Shown here piece after piece: positions 33,301 through 44,613 of a DNA stretch of 64,000 nucleotides (position 1 is its first letter; each line of letters opens with the position of its first letter). This stretch comes from Calycina herbarum (taxonomy: Eukaryota; Ascomycota; Leotiomycetes; Helotiales; Pezizellaceae), in contig LLEY01000091.1 of the NCBI GenBank assembly GCA_001414485.1, positions 62,001-126,000 of the forward strand, given 5' to 3'. The position numbers and the translations under genes were made by a program. The notes under the pieces were generated by a model. It was not told the origin of the DNA. It worked only from the letters and a program-made list of their open reading frames with translations, and ran no database searches.

Positions 33301-36300
33301 ATGGCCTTCGTCAATTACCAAAACACTGAAAGTGGACAGAAGTCAAATACAATGCCAACTCTCAGTAAAGAAGACTATCAGATTGGAATTATTTGTGCTC
33401 TAGATATTGAGGCAGCAGCTATAACTGCGATGTTGGACGAAGAACATTCCAGATTACCCACCAACCTCGCGGACACGAACGAATATCAACTTGGCAAAAT
33501 TGACGAGCACAATGTGATCATTGCCTGTCTTCCAGCAGGATTGATGGAAACCACTTCGGCGGCAATAGTGGCTAGCAATATGATGCGAAGCTTTTCCATC
33601 AAAATTGGTTTAATGGTTGGCATTGGAGGAGGAGTTTGGAGTAAGCACAACGATATCCGGTTAGGAGATATCGCTGTGAGTCAGCCCACAGGGAAGAATG
33701 GGGGAGTGGTTCAGTGGGACTTTGGACATGAAAAGGAAGAGGGGTTTGAAAGAAGGGGGCACCTGAACAGCCCGCCCCTCGTACTTCTCAACGCCCTTCA
33801 AACTTTGAAAACTAGAAGCGAGATGGACGGACTTGGAATTCCGGAAGCACTTCAGCATATGACGACAAAGAAGCCTACAATGTCCAAGGGTCGTAGGAAG
33901 TACACGCACCCAGGGCCCACAAATGACCAATTATTTGAAGCATCATATACACACCAAGCAAAGGGGGACAACGACGAAAGTACATGCGAAGGATGCGACG
34001 AGACGAAAACAATTAAGCGAGAAGAACGAGAGGACTTACACCCCGAGATATTCTACGGCAATATCGCCTCTGGAAACTCAGTAATGAAGTCTAGCCAAAA
34101 GCGGGATGATATCGCCAAACAAGAGGAAGCGATTTGTTTTGAAATGGAGGCGGCGGGACTCATGAGAGATTTCCCTTGCGTTGTGATACGAGGGATTGCG
34201 GATTATTCAGACTCCCACAAGAACAGAAATTGGCAGCGATATGCAGCAGCAACAGCTGCTGCATTTGCAAGGGTGTTTTTGAGTTTCGTTGATAAGCAGA
34301 AGTTGATTGAAACTCCAAGTAAGTCCTGAAGGTTATCTCTATTGTTTGGGCGGCCAATGGTTGGACAAGTTAAAAAATGTTATTTAGAATTCCAATCCAA
34401 AATGTGGTTCTCAGCAATGTTTTCGTAACAAGAGTTTTAGTTATTGCTCAGACCTCAGGGTTATTATTCGGGAGGGTCTGAAGCAATCAAGAAATATGAT
34501 TCTCCCAAATTTTCTCGGGTAATTTTGATTGTCCTAGACTGTTTTGTACATTTACGCGTTCTCTTATAAAATGTACACACTAAAGTGTCGTTGTTGAGAA
34601 TAAAAAGCTAACCAAGAAAAGAACGAGCCCCAATTATAGTCCCTTTCGGCAAGAACGATAAATCTGTTGGCCGCGAACGTCAACTCAAACAGCTGATGGA
34701 TATATTTTACACGAACAACGAAGGAAACAATTGCCAACGGGCTGCTTTGGATGGTCTTGGGGGTGTAGGGAAAACGCAAATCGCGATTCAATTTGCTTTC
34801 CTTCTGCATGAAAGGGCGCCTGATTGCTCCGTTTTCTGGGTACGGGCCAGTGATACCACCAGTTTTGAGAAATCATATCGTGACATCGCAAAGGAACTTG
34901 GGATTCGGGGCTGGGATGATGAGAAAACGGATATCAAAACTCTCGTAAAAGCCAGGTTGAGCGACAAATCGGCGGGGAAATGGTTGCTCATAATCGACAA
35001 TGCGGACGATCGCCAACTTTTCCAGACAACCCACACCGCTCTTCCCTCGCTGTCTAATTACCTTCCTAACTCACTACTTGGTGGTCTTCTTTTCACCACT
35101 CGAGATCACAAGGCTGCTACAATGTTTACGGTGGACAACGTAATTCCAGTTGGCCAAATGGAACATCCAGAAGCCTTTGCGCTTCTCCGATTTACACTTC
35201 AAGACAAGCAGCTTGTCCAGGAGCGTCACAATACAAATGAATTACTGAAGCGACTTGTCAATCTTCCACTCGCCATCGCCCAAGCGGTCGCATATATCAA
35301 TTCACAACAGATAACGATTGGAAAATACTTGGAAATATACAAGAGCAAAAACCAGCTGAATCTCTTGGGTCATTCCTTCAAAGATGAAAGAAGATACCCC
35401 GATGTTCAAGACCCAGTTACAACGACATGGATTATATCGTTCGAGCAAATACAACTCTATGATCACCTGGCAGTAGATTACTTGAAATTCATTGCTTGTA
35501 TTCAAGATCATGACATCCCTGAGAGCATACTCCCACCAAAACGTCAGTTCACGGAGAAAAAAACGAGCAACAAGTTTAACGACGATAACAACACAAGCAG
35601 TGAGTCGTCAGATGACGGTACCTCAGAATTAGAATCAAGTGAGGCTACCTCAGACGACGAGATTTCAGACGACGAGATCTGGGAGAAGACCATGGCATTG
35701 AGCACCCTGAAAGGCTACGGATTTCTCAAAGCACAAATTGACCAAGAATTGTACGACATGCATCCATTAGTTCACCTGGTCACCAGAAACTGGTTGCAAA
35801 ATGAAAAGCAATTGTCATACTGGGACGAAATAGCTGTCGAACGCTTACACAATCTCATACCATGGGTGGAAAGCCTCGACAAGAAAAACACATGGTTTCC
35901 ATTTTACCCCCACGCAGTTTTCCATACTGCTTCTCCTAAGGCATTTACAAAGGAACAATTGACAAAGGTCAATCTGCTTGACAAAGTCGGGAGGTGTCAG
36001 GATGTGCTAGGTCATTATAATACAGCCTACAGAACCCATACTCAGGTGTATAAATGGAGGGTCGATTTTCTAGGAAAGGAACACCGATATGCACTGATGA
36101 GCATGAACAAAAGAGGGAACGCGCTGTTAAACGATGGGAAGCTTTTTGAGGCTGAGAACATGCTCCTGGAGACCTTTGCACTGTCTAAGCGAGTTTTGGG
36201 GAAAGAGCACCCTGAAACATCAATCACCGTGGAACCTTTAGCATGGCTTTATTCTCGACAAGGGAAATATAAAGAGGCGGAAGAGCTAGGATCTCAAGTC

Positions 36301-37314
36301 TTAGAAATAAGAAAGAGAGATTTAGGGCAGGAGCATCCAGACACCTTGACTAGTATAGATAACCTAGCTTCGACTTATCGCTATCAAAGAAAATATAAAG
36401 AGGCAGAAGAGCTAGGATCTCAAGTCTTAGAAATAAGAAAGAGGGATTTAGGGCAGGAGCATCTAGATACCTTGACTAGTATGAGTAACCTAGCTTCGAC
36501 TTATCGCTATCAAGGAAAATATTCAGAGGCGGAAGAGCTAGAATCTCAAGTCTTAGAAATAAGAAAGAGAGATTTAGGGCAGGAGCATCCAGACACCTTG
36601 ACTAGTATAGATAACCTAGCTTCGACTTATCGCTATCAAAGAAAATATTCAGAGGCAGAAGAGCTAGGATCTCAAGTCTTAGAAATAAGCAAGAGGGTTT
36701 TAGGGCAGGAGCATCCAGACACCTTGGCTAGTATAGGTAACCTAGCTTCGACTTATCGCTATCAAGGAAAATATTCAGAGGCAGAAGAGCTAGGATCTCA
36801 AGTCTTAGAAATAAGCAAGAGGGTTTTAGGGCAGGAGCATCCAGACACCTTGACTAGTATAGGTAACCTCGCAATGACTTACGAAGATCAAGGAAACTAT
36901 AAAGAGGCTGAAGAGCTAGAGGTACAGGTGCTAGAGACCAAAAGGAGAGTTTTGGGCAAAGAGCACCCAGAAACCTTGATTAGTATGAACAATTTGGCCC
37001 ACAACTGGCAAGGGCAAGGGCAAAGGGAAAAGGCCATACCTTTGATGAAGGAGTGTGTACAGCTCCAAGAGAAAACCCAAGGTGCAAGTCATCCTCATAC
37101 AGAAGACTCTCGTCGCGATCTTGAAAGATGGATTGAAGAATCGCAAAAACAATCAAACATCGACTTGGAAGGACAGAGCCAACAAGAATCTGGCAATTCT
37201 GGGGTTATGGAGGAAGACAATGACGAAGACGAAGAGGAGAAAGTGGATGATGAAAGCAGCGTGGACTCAGAGAGTTCTGATGAGGAACAACATCAAGGGG
37301 GTGTCAGATTATGA
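33301..37314 (+). CDS. NLR-like protein: PNP/nucleosidase-fold - NB-ARC - TPR
   Basis: Modelled as exons 33301-34318 and 34640-37314, giving 1230 residues; the 321-base intron starts GTAAGT, ends TTATAG, and joins as IETP-IPFGKND followed by VGRERQLKQL, the usual linker into a fungal NB-ARC. Domain 1 (about 25-330) has the PNP_UDP fold: IGIICALDIEAAAITAML, GLMVGIGGGV, DIRLGDIAVSQP, CFEMEAAGL and RGIADYSDSH, so the acidic active-site residues seem kept. Domain 2 (about 355-650) has P-loop GLGGVGKTQ, Walker B KWLLIIDNAD, LLFTTRD, LPLAIAQA and the winged-helix-like MHPLVHLVTRNWL. Domain 3 (about 806-1160) is kinesin-light-chain-like TPR in 42-residue units. The tail is acidic. If the intron is wrong, these would be two genes (stop at 34329; ATG at 34696). 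ATG 33352 is an alternative start. Confidence 0.85.
36265..37020 (+). repeat. Six 126-base (42-codon) TPR repeats, five nearly identical
   Basis: Units begin at the AAA TAT (Lys-Tyr) codons at 36265, 36391, 36517, 36643 and 36769, each exactly 126 bases apart; a sixth, diverged unit begins at 36895 with AAC TAT. Each encodes a TPR of the form KYxEAEELxSQVLEIxKR then LGQEHxDTLxSxxNLASTY. Differences fall at a few codons (K/S, G/E, R/S, D/V, P/L, T/A, I/M and D/S/G), while the synonymous background is almost unchanged. Confidence 0.95.
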
Positions 37315-38544
37315 TCAAAACTCTGAGCAGCATGTGGATCCGGAAGCAGCGGGTGAAGCCCATCTAGGAAAGAAAAAACAGTCCTTGAGCGAGGCGGGAG
37401 ACTACCATCTATCCCACCGGAGGAAGGACATATAGTTAGAGTGAAGAGGGCATGTGAGAACTGGAATCATGAAAATCTTTCTGGGTACACCTGAGCAACG
37501 ATATTTTTCTAACTTATAAACATCTCGGACAATTAAATTGATTATGCGATCGGTTTAGAATAACCGAGATGCATTGTCCAAGTCTCCCCGCACAATTAAC
37601 CCAGTTCCAAAACTTCTCGTACAATAGACATTTCGCGGGGGTACATTGAAAGATCAACACTCGGCAAAAGTCATGGCAATGCTACACCTACCCAACCCCA
37701 GAGACTGGGAGCCCATTGAACTGAAAAGAAACATTGTGCTTGACTTCATTTCATTAACCTCAATCTCGATATTTTGATTCTGATTTTGATTTCATCTACC
37801 TCACACGCTCCTTCATCCCTCCCACTTTCCACTTCCCACCTCATCCCTTCTGCATGGCCAATCCCCAAAGACAAGTCCACCCCTAACCCCTGACCCGTCC
37901 CCGAAAACCAACGACCACAAGCAAAGAATCAAGTTCAAAAACAACAAAGAGAACTACGAGGGGGGTATGATTCTCAACGAATAATCCTCAATCAAGACAC
38001 AAAAAAAAGAAAAGCCTCTTTTATTTCTCCCCTTCCACACCACATTCGCTATTTCTCGCTGCTCTCCTTTCTTTCGCTATTCGCTCAGGATCGATCTTCT
38101 TTGCCAACAAAAAAACTCATATCCTCATGGGTGAAATACATCATTTTCCCAACCTGCAGTAGGGGAAAAGAAAAAAAAAGAGCATCACAAATCCCGTCCC
38201 CAATCCATCCGCCGAGATTTTTGATTTCCCTCGTAAGAAAAAGCATGAGAATCGAAGTTTAAACAAACAAAAAAAAAGGACATCTCTCTCAATGCTTCGA
38301 GATGAAATATTCCGTTTCCCTCCCATTTCCTTTGCACCGGTAACCCCGCTGCAAAAGGGTTTAGGAAAAAAAACCACAAGATGATTCCAACCCTATAACG
38401 CCACATTTTTTCTCCCAATGTATGTAAATCCGGGTCAGTCCAGGACCCACCATCATCATTCAATTCCTTCAATAACATTACCAACTCCAAACTTTCAATT
38501 ATGCTTTCTTCACAGAAACGCCATTAATACACATGAAACACATT
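37315..38544. other. Convergent intergenic region after the NLR-like gene
   Basis: Holds the 3' flanks of the NLR-like gene (plus) and the RhoGEF gene (minus). 37315-37435 stays open in the +1 frame with hydrophilic composition like the NLR tail (see finding on the G run). 37980-38290 is A-rich with several A-runs. No independent gene is recognised. Confidence 0.55.
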
Positions 38545-41500
38545 TTAGTCTGTCGCCAGACGCGCGAAATGTTTACTCCAGATCCAGCCAACTGAGTCGG
38601 AAGAATCATCTTGATTTTTAGCGAGCCAAAGCTCACCCTTTTCACCAATGACATCGAATATCTGAAATTAATTAGTGGCGGAAGATACAGGAAAAAGTGA
38701 TATAACAAACCTCGCCAGCCTGATATGTCAGGTAAGGATATCCAGCCTCGGATTTTGTGGCACTAATATTAAACTCGAACAAACTAGCCGCCAAGTAGAG
38801 CACATTATAACCACCAGAAACATTTCGATCACGAGAAGAGTTTCTTGAAGATCTCTGACTATCCTCCGGGCCGTCGGGTAAAGGCATTGCTGAGTGGAAG
38901 ATGCCTGAATAGGGCCGTGTAGAAACAGGTGGTCCATCAACATGATACGAGGCCGAATTGTAAGTCGATCCCGATTCCCGTCGAAGAGAATTGTTGTAAT
39001 CGTTACCACGCTGCATGCCGTTGTCGGAAGTGAAGCTTCTTCCTGTGTTGGGCCTTGCCAAACTTGATGCTGAAGGTCGGGCTGAGTTCATACCATCAGG
39101 GGTAGCTGGGGACCCTGAACCAGCACGTGAATGACCAGTTGTATTTGGTTGATTCGAGTAAGCGAATTGAGGAACGTTCGGTGTTGGATGAATAGGCGAC
39201 ATGACGAATTGACCACTTAGACGGTTGGTAAAGTCGGGTGTAGGAAGACTTGGTGGTGCTCTCTCGCTGTTGATTGACAAGCCACGAGATCGACTGGACA
39301 GGTTCGATGGTCGGCCTTTCCTACTGCTCTCGGAATCAGATGGTCTCCCGGCGCTGCTAACCTTTTCGAGTCCATTGAAATTGCCGTTGATGATACCCAA
39401 TTCTTGAGCGCGACCTTCGACGAATTTGTAATCGCGTGTAAACATCATCATAATATCAGAAACTTCATTCGGAATTTGGCTTTCTTCCAAAACGGTTCTG
39501 ACCTTCTTCTGCCATATATCATACCACCCTTTTTGAATCATTACAAAATTACCCAAACAAATGTTACCGAGCTTTTCAGTTAGTGCTGACAATTGTGGTA
39601 ATTCAATCTTCAAAGTCTCGTTCAAGGCTTCGTATTGGTCGATTTTGGCCGCATCTTTCTCATGAAGCTTGGCTCCTGATGCCCTAGACGCAGAGAACTT
39701 TTCGTAGTCGATACGGCGCTTGGCACGCTTCTTCATGGCAAGGCCAGGAGGACCGTATGCTTCGATGACATGTTCAAAAGGCTCGATAACTCTAGTGCGA
39801 ATGGAATTTACCTATAAATTTGTTAATATCCATCCATTTAAACGACTCCGTCAATACTTACGTGCTCTTCCAAAGCCACGGTCCCCATGTCTCTCATTGA
39901 CATATTGAATCGTGCCCATTTACTTTCAATCTCAGGCCAAGGACTCGCGCTTAGTCGCATTACAAGTTCCATTGCAGAGAGATAGCGTAGGAAATCCTGT
40001 ACGTAGGTGGCGGCCTGGCGAGTGTAGAATTCGACGTCACGTAGAACAACCTGGAGTCGAAGATAGTCATCACAGTACTTTTCATGAAGTTTGAAATAAA
40101 CATCATCATCCTGGATTCTGGTGTTGGGAATTTTGTCCGCCGTCTTTTCCTTGCCCCGACCAAAAGCTTTTGCCAATCCTGTTCGAACGTCCGATTCTTT
40201 TCGCTTCCTGCCACTGACGATCTTTCCGACCATATGAATACGTTTCTTCAGGTCATCGATGTTTTTGAGCATGGCACCAATCTCACGGGCTGCTAGTTGC
40301 AAAGCAATGTAATCCGGGTGATCAGGATCCGTGACTTCAAGAATCTCCTTGAAGAGGAGTTGATAACGAGTGATTCTTTGAACAGGCTTTACAAGTAAAG
40401 CGTCGAGATCCCAAGCTGCCGTCAAGTCCTTTGCCACAATATTGCACTCACCCAGCCAAACTTGCACCGAGCCATCAGTCTGCAACACGGCCAAACGCGC
40501 GCTAGCAACCTCGCTACCTTTCAAATAATCGGTATAAACCAGTTGCATTTTCTTCAGATGCTTGCCAAAGTTTTTCCCCACAAAGGTTTTGTAGTCTTTT
40601 TGCTCATCTGTCATTTCATCACTCAAAGTGGCTGCCATGGAAAATCTATCTTCACCACCAGGTGTACCAGGAGATATGGTTTGTACAGATCCCGATGTGG
40701 TGGTGGTAGCTTTGCTTTCCCTCGCCTTCTTTTGTGCCCGTGGGGAATAGATAGCCGCTGCTCCCGTTTTTATTTCATCGAGAAGGGTCGTTGTGAATGC
40801 CACAATATCGTCGGTATTTCTAAATATTGTCTTTACATCGCCAGAGTCGAGTTTTGGGCACGCTTCGGCAGTTCCTTTGTAAATTTCCTCTACCACATTC
40901 ATATCCTTGAGATATACGGATTCTGTATCGACGAGTTCCTTGATTAACATGCGCCTTTTGAACAAGCGGTTCGTTTTGATTTTAGCAGCCGCCTTTTCTT
41001 CTTCAGTCTCAGGTTCGGCGGGCTTGCGATTCAAAGTTGAATTGGTGATCGTTTCTTCAAGTGAAATCTGGGTACTTGATCGAGGAGTGGACACTGAAGC
41101 ACGAGGAGAATATAATTCATCGCTAGCACGCCGAGATTCAGGATTGCGGCTCGCGTCATTGTGGCTGGATTGATACACACTAGACGGTGGGCGTTGAGTT
41201 TGAGGAACTGGAGGTGGTGGTGTCCGGGTAGGTGCAATTGGCGATAGCTCATTAATTTGAGTGGGTACCGGTGGAAGTGGAGGAGAGTAGTCTGGCCAGA
41301 GGGGTCCTGAAGTAGCACTCAATCGATGGTGGTCAGCAAAAGTGGCGGCAAAAGCATCACCTGTAGAAAGTGGTGGTATATGGGGCTGGCTGGGGCTTGG
41401 AATACGAGGGGATTGTGCACCCATCCTAGGCGATGGCATTGGACTGTAGCCCTCCGGTTTCGGTGGGACTGGGGGATTTGGGAATGTAGAAGATTCCCTC

Positions 41501-44500
41501 GAAAGCGGCGTGGCCTTCTTTTCAAATTCGGATGTACAAATAACAGAAGATGGCTTGGAAATGTTTCCTGGCTGGTAATCCAGTGCCGAGTCAACAGAAT
41601 AATCGGTCCAGCGAGATTGATGACTCGTACGATTCATTGGGATCTGGGGATCATGGTTGGCATTATAAGGGTCGTATGTAGATTGTCGTCTCGAGATAGA
41701 GTTTCCCACAGAGCCTTCATCTTCCATATCAGTGACAGGCGTATTCAGGTAATCATTGTCGGGTTCGCTGACTGCCACCGACGGTGATTCTAGGGCTGTT
41801 CGTAAATTCGGCAGTTGCAAATGAGGCCCATCGGGGGTATCTGGCGATACACTGTATTCGTGATCGGTGAAAGAGGTATCTTGGGTAGTTTCAAACATGT
41901 TCAGTGATGATGGGTCGGACTGGGAACTTGAAAGCTCGCCCTTGCTGGTATCCTGGTCATCGTGTGGTGTGAATGATATTGGAGGACTCGACCTTTCGGG
42001 AGTTGACTCTATGGGGCTTGCCGTATATACGTTGGATGAAAGCAGATGGTGGTTTGAATTGTCGATGTGTCTATCATGCTGGAAAGTAGTAGGTTGCAAT
42101 ACATCGTTGGTTCCTGAAGACAACTTCGCTTGTGAATCCTCAGCAGGGGGTGCAAGCATAATATCGATAGATTCCTGGTGGTCCATGTTGAACCCGAACA
42201 TGGCTTGCTCTGGGCTCAGTTCGTCCGAGGTGAAAACAATTTGGCTTGATAAATTACTTAAATTTCGAGTATGCGTAGAAGGCATGCGAGCCAATTGTGC
42301 CTCTTCCGTCTGTGGCTCATGATCGATCTCTGTGATTCCCGTCGCGCAGGATATTGCTGATTGTGGCTCATCGTCAACAAAGCTACCTGGTATTCCCAGA
42401 GTTGGTGAATCCTCTATCACCAAATTGCTAGTTTGAGAGGTAAACGGCTCGGGCTTGGAGAACGAGGTCGTGATTTGTAGAGGTGGAGGACTTAAGTCTG
42501 GCTCTGGTTGAACTTCTACTGCAAGAAGTGGGGGTGTTTCTGGTGTCGTTTTCATTACTTCCGGTTCCTTGTTTGCAAGGGCAACATCTCGAGCATGCCT
42601 TTCACTTAACCTGCGCATATTGGCAGCCCGAATCTCCTTTTGTTCGCTTTCATGTATTGATTTCGTATATGCTCTCTGAATCTTCGCTCTCCGAGCCGCA
42701 AAGTCAACAGGTCCAACATCGACGATCTTGCGAGGTTTCGGGTCCTCAAATCCACTATTACGAGTAAGTTTCATGCCAGTTCGGAACTGCTGTGGTGTCG
42801 TAGAGCCCGAGGCCTCCGGATTTTTGCGTCTCGAGTTTGGAGTGGAATTTGGGGTGGTTGTGGAAGCGGTTGAGACGGGTTGTCGAGGTCGGGAGCTTCG
42901 TAAAGGGGGGGAGGCTTTGGGTAGAGGTGCTAAAATATGTGCATTAAGACTACTGCCGTTTGTTGGTGGTTCAACTTTCCTACCTCTAGCTCCTCGAGGG
43001 GTTTTCTGCGTCGGTGTCATGGTACGATTTGTGGGGGTTGTTTCTCGTGCAGCAGGACTCCACGGCCTTGGATCAGGCTTTCGCATCTTTCCATTTTGAA
43101 GTGTCTTCGCCGTAAAGGGGGAATTATTTCGCGAGGGTTGACTTGACGACTCGGAAGAGTTACTCAATCGCTTGCTGGAAACTGGTAATCGAGACGTCGA
43201 CCGAGAATATGAATTAGGGGTGTGTTGCGATGGTGGGGAAGTTGGTGATTGGAAGGATGGGTTGACTCCGTTCATCGTATTGACTTTCGTATCTTGAAAA
43301 TCACTGTGATTGCGGTTATGACCGGGCGAAGAGCGTTGGCTTTTATTGGGATCAACATCATCCAATTGTGGTGTAACTCCAAGATACCAGGCTGTTGGCG
43401 ACGAAGGAGAGATATCTACTTCTGATCGACTACGTTGATGTTGCCCTGACCATGTAGGATGTAAGCTCGAATCTGAGGTTCTCCGCGTGGCAGATTGCGG
43501 TATACCATAACTAATATTATGTGACCCTGCTCCGACAGGTAGAACTTCGCCAAAAAGAGGCCGTCTCGCAGATGATTGGGAAGAAGAATTTGAAGCTGGT
43601 GAGGTTGGCGATAGATTGCTCATCGACTTGGAAGGTTGAGCAGAAACAGAATGCCGTGGCCGGTGTGTGCGAGCCACACTCGAGAGGGTGTTATTCGAAT
43701 GCTGGTCTTCGGTTGCGAATCTGGTTCTCTGAGTGGTTCTTGACTTTTCTGGAGATTTTCGTCCTACCGCGTTGTCTCTGGTCGACGAACCTGCTCTTGT
43801 GCTTGAAGCATGTTGAAGGCTGTTTGCTGTGCGAGCCATGTATCCCGGCTGCTCACGCATATATCCTCGAGCTCCTGGTGTGCCCTCTTTGGCGGTTACA
43901 CGGGGCGCGGGTCGGCGTACAGAGGAGCTCGACTGCTCGTTGTTCGAATCGAATCGCTTCAATAAATCCTTCACGCTCGGCTGCTGGCCTTTGGGGAGTC
44001 CATTGAGTGCCGATGTCGATTTTGCAGAGCTTAGACCCATCCTGTCATCCAGCGGGGAGGAGGCAGAACGATAGGAGGGTTTCACGTTGCGAACTGGCAC
44101 GGAGGGATGCCTTGGAGTGGTGCCATTGCCATTGGATCTCAACGAGGACGGTGCTGGCCTCGACTCGGACGCTGTCGCCGCCATTCCGTTTGTTGTATCT
44201 GTGTAGCCGTTGGCAGATTGTTGTACACCTCGATATTCTCTGTAGAATTCGGCCGGGTCACCTCCCTCGGTCAGACCTCCCGCGAATCCATCGGCCGTGA
44301 TAGCCTGGAGGTTGGCGGTGGTCAAGAAGGGCAGCTTGGGGGGTAATTGAGGAAGACGGTGCGTGGATTGGGATGGAGGTCGTGGTGACGTGGATTCGAA
44401 GTCTGGTAGCGGAGGGGGATCGTAGGTCGGCTGGCGAAGCGGCTCATGCAAGTGATGCTGGTGGTTCTGGTTCTGTGGTGGGTAGTGAGCGTGGTGGTGA

Positions 44501-44613
44501 ATATGTCGAGCTTGATGAGGGTCGTCGTGGTCGCGGTGGTCGGCGAAATGGGATTGGTCGTGTGGTGGGCGCCTATAATTGAAATTCTGGTCTGCGTTGA
44601 TACCGCTTTCCAT
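38545..44613 (-). CDS. RhoGEF (DH) - BAR - SH3 protein, DNMBP/Tuba-like
   Basis: Predicted Rho/Cdc42 exchange factor acting at membranes. Minus-strand exons are 44613-39862, 39811-38711 and 38661-38545; introns of 50 and 49 bases start GTAAGT and GTTTGT, giving 1989 residues. Residues 1 to about 1200 are disordered, rich in Ser/Pro/Thr/Gln/His. The DH domain (about 1215-1460) starts LIKELVDTESVYLKDMNVVE and includes WDLDALLVKPVQRITRYQLL, the conserved DH helix. No PH domain is seen; a BAR domain follows (about 1500-1725; YFKLHEKYCDDYLRLQVVLR, completed in exon 2 by IRTRVIEPFEHVIEAYG). After a Ser-rich linker, a C-terminal SH3 domain (about 1934-1989) is formed across the last splice: YPYLTYQAGE-IFDVIGEKGE and GWIWSKHFARL. 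DH-BAR without PH is the animal Tuba/DNMBP layout. Confidence 0.9.

Noticed and set aside
34319..34639. Two separate genes (PNP protein and NB-ARC-TPR protein) instead of one NLR
   Set aside because: A canonical GT-AG intron joins them in frame directly into the usual VGRE linker before the NB-ARC, and this domain order is well known; kept only as an alternative.
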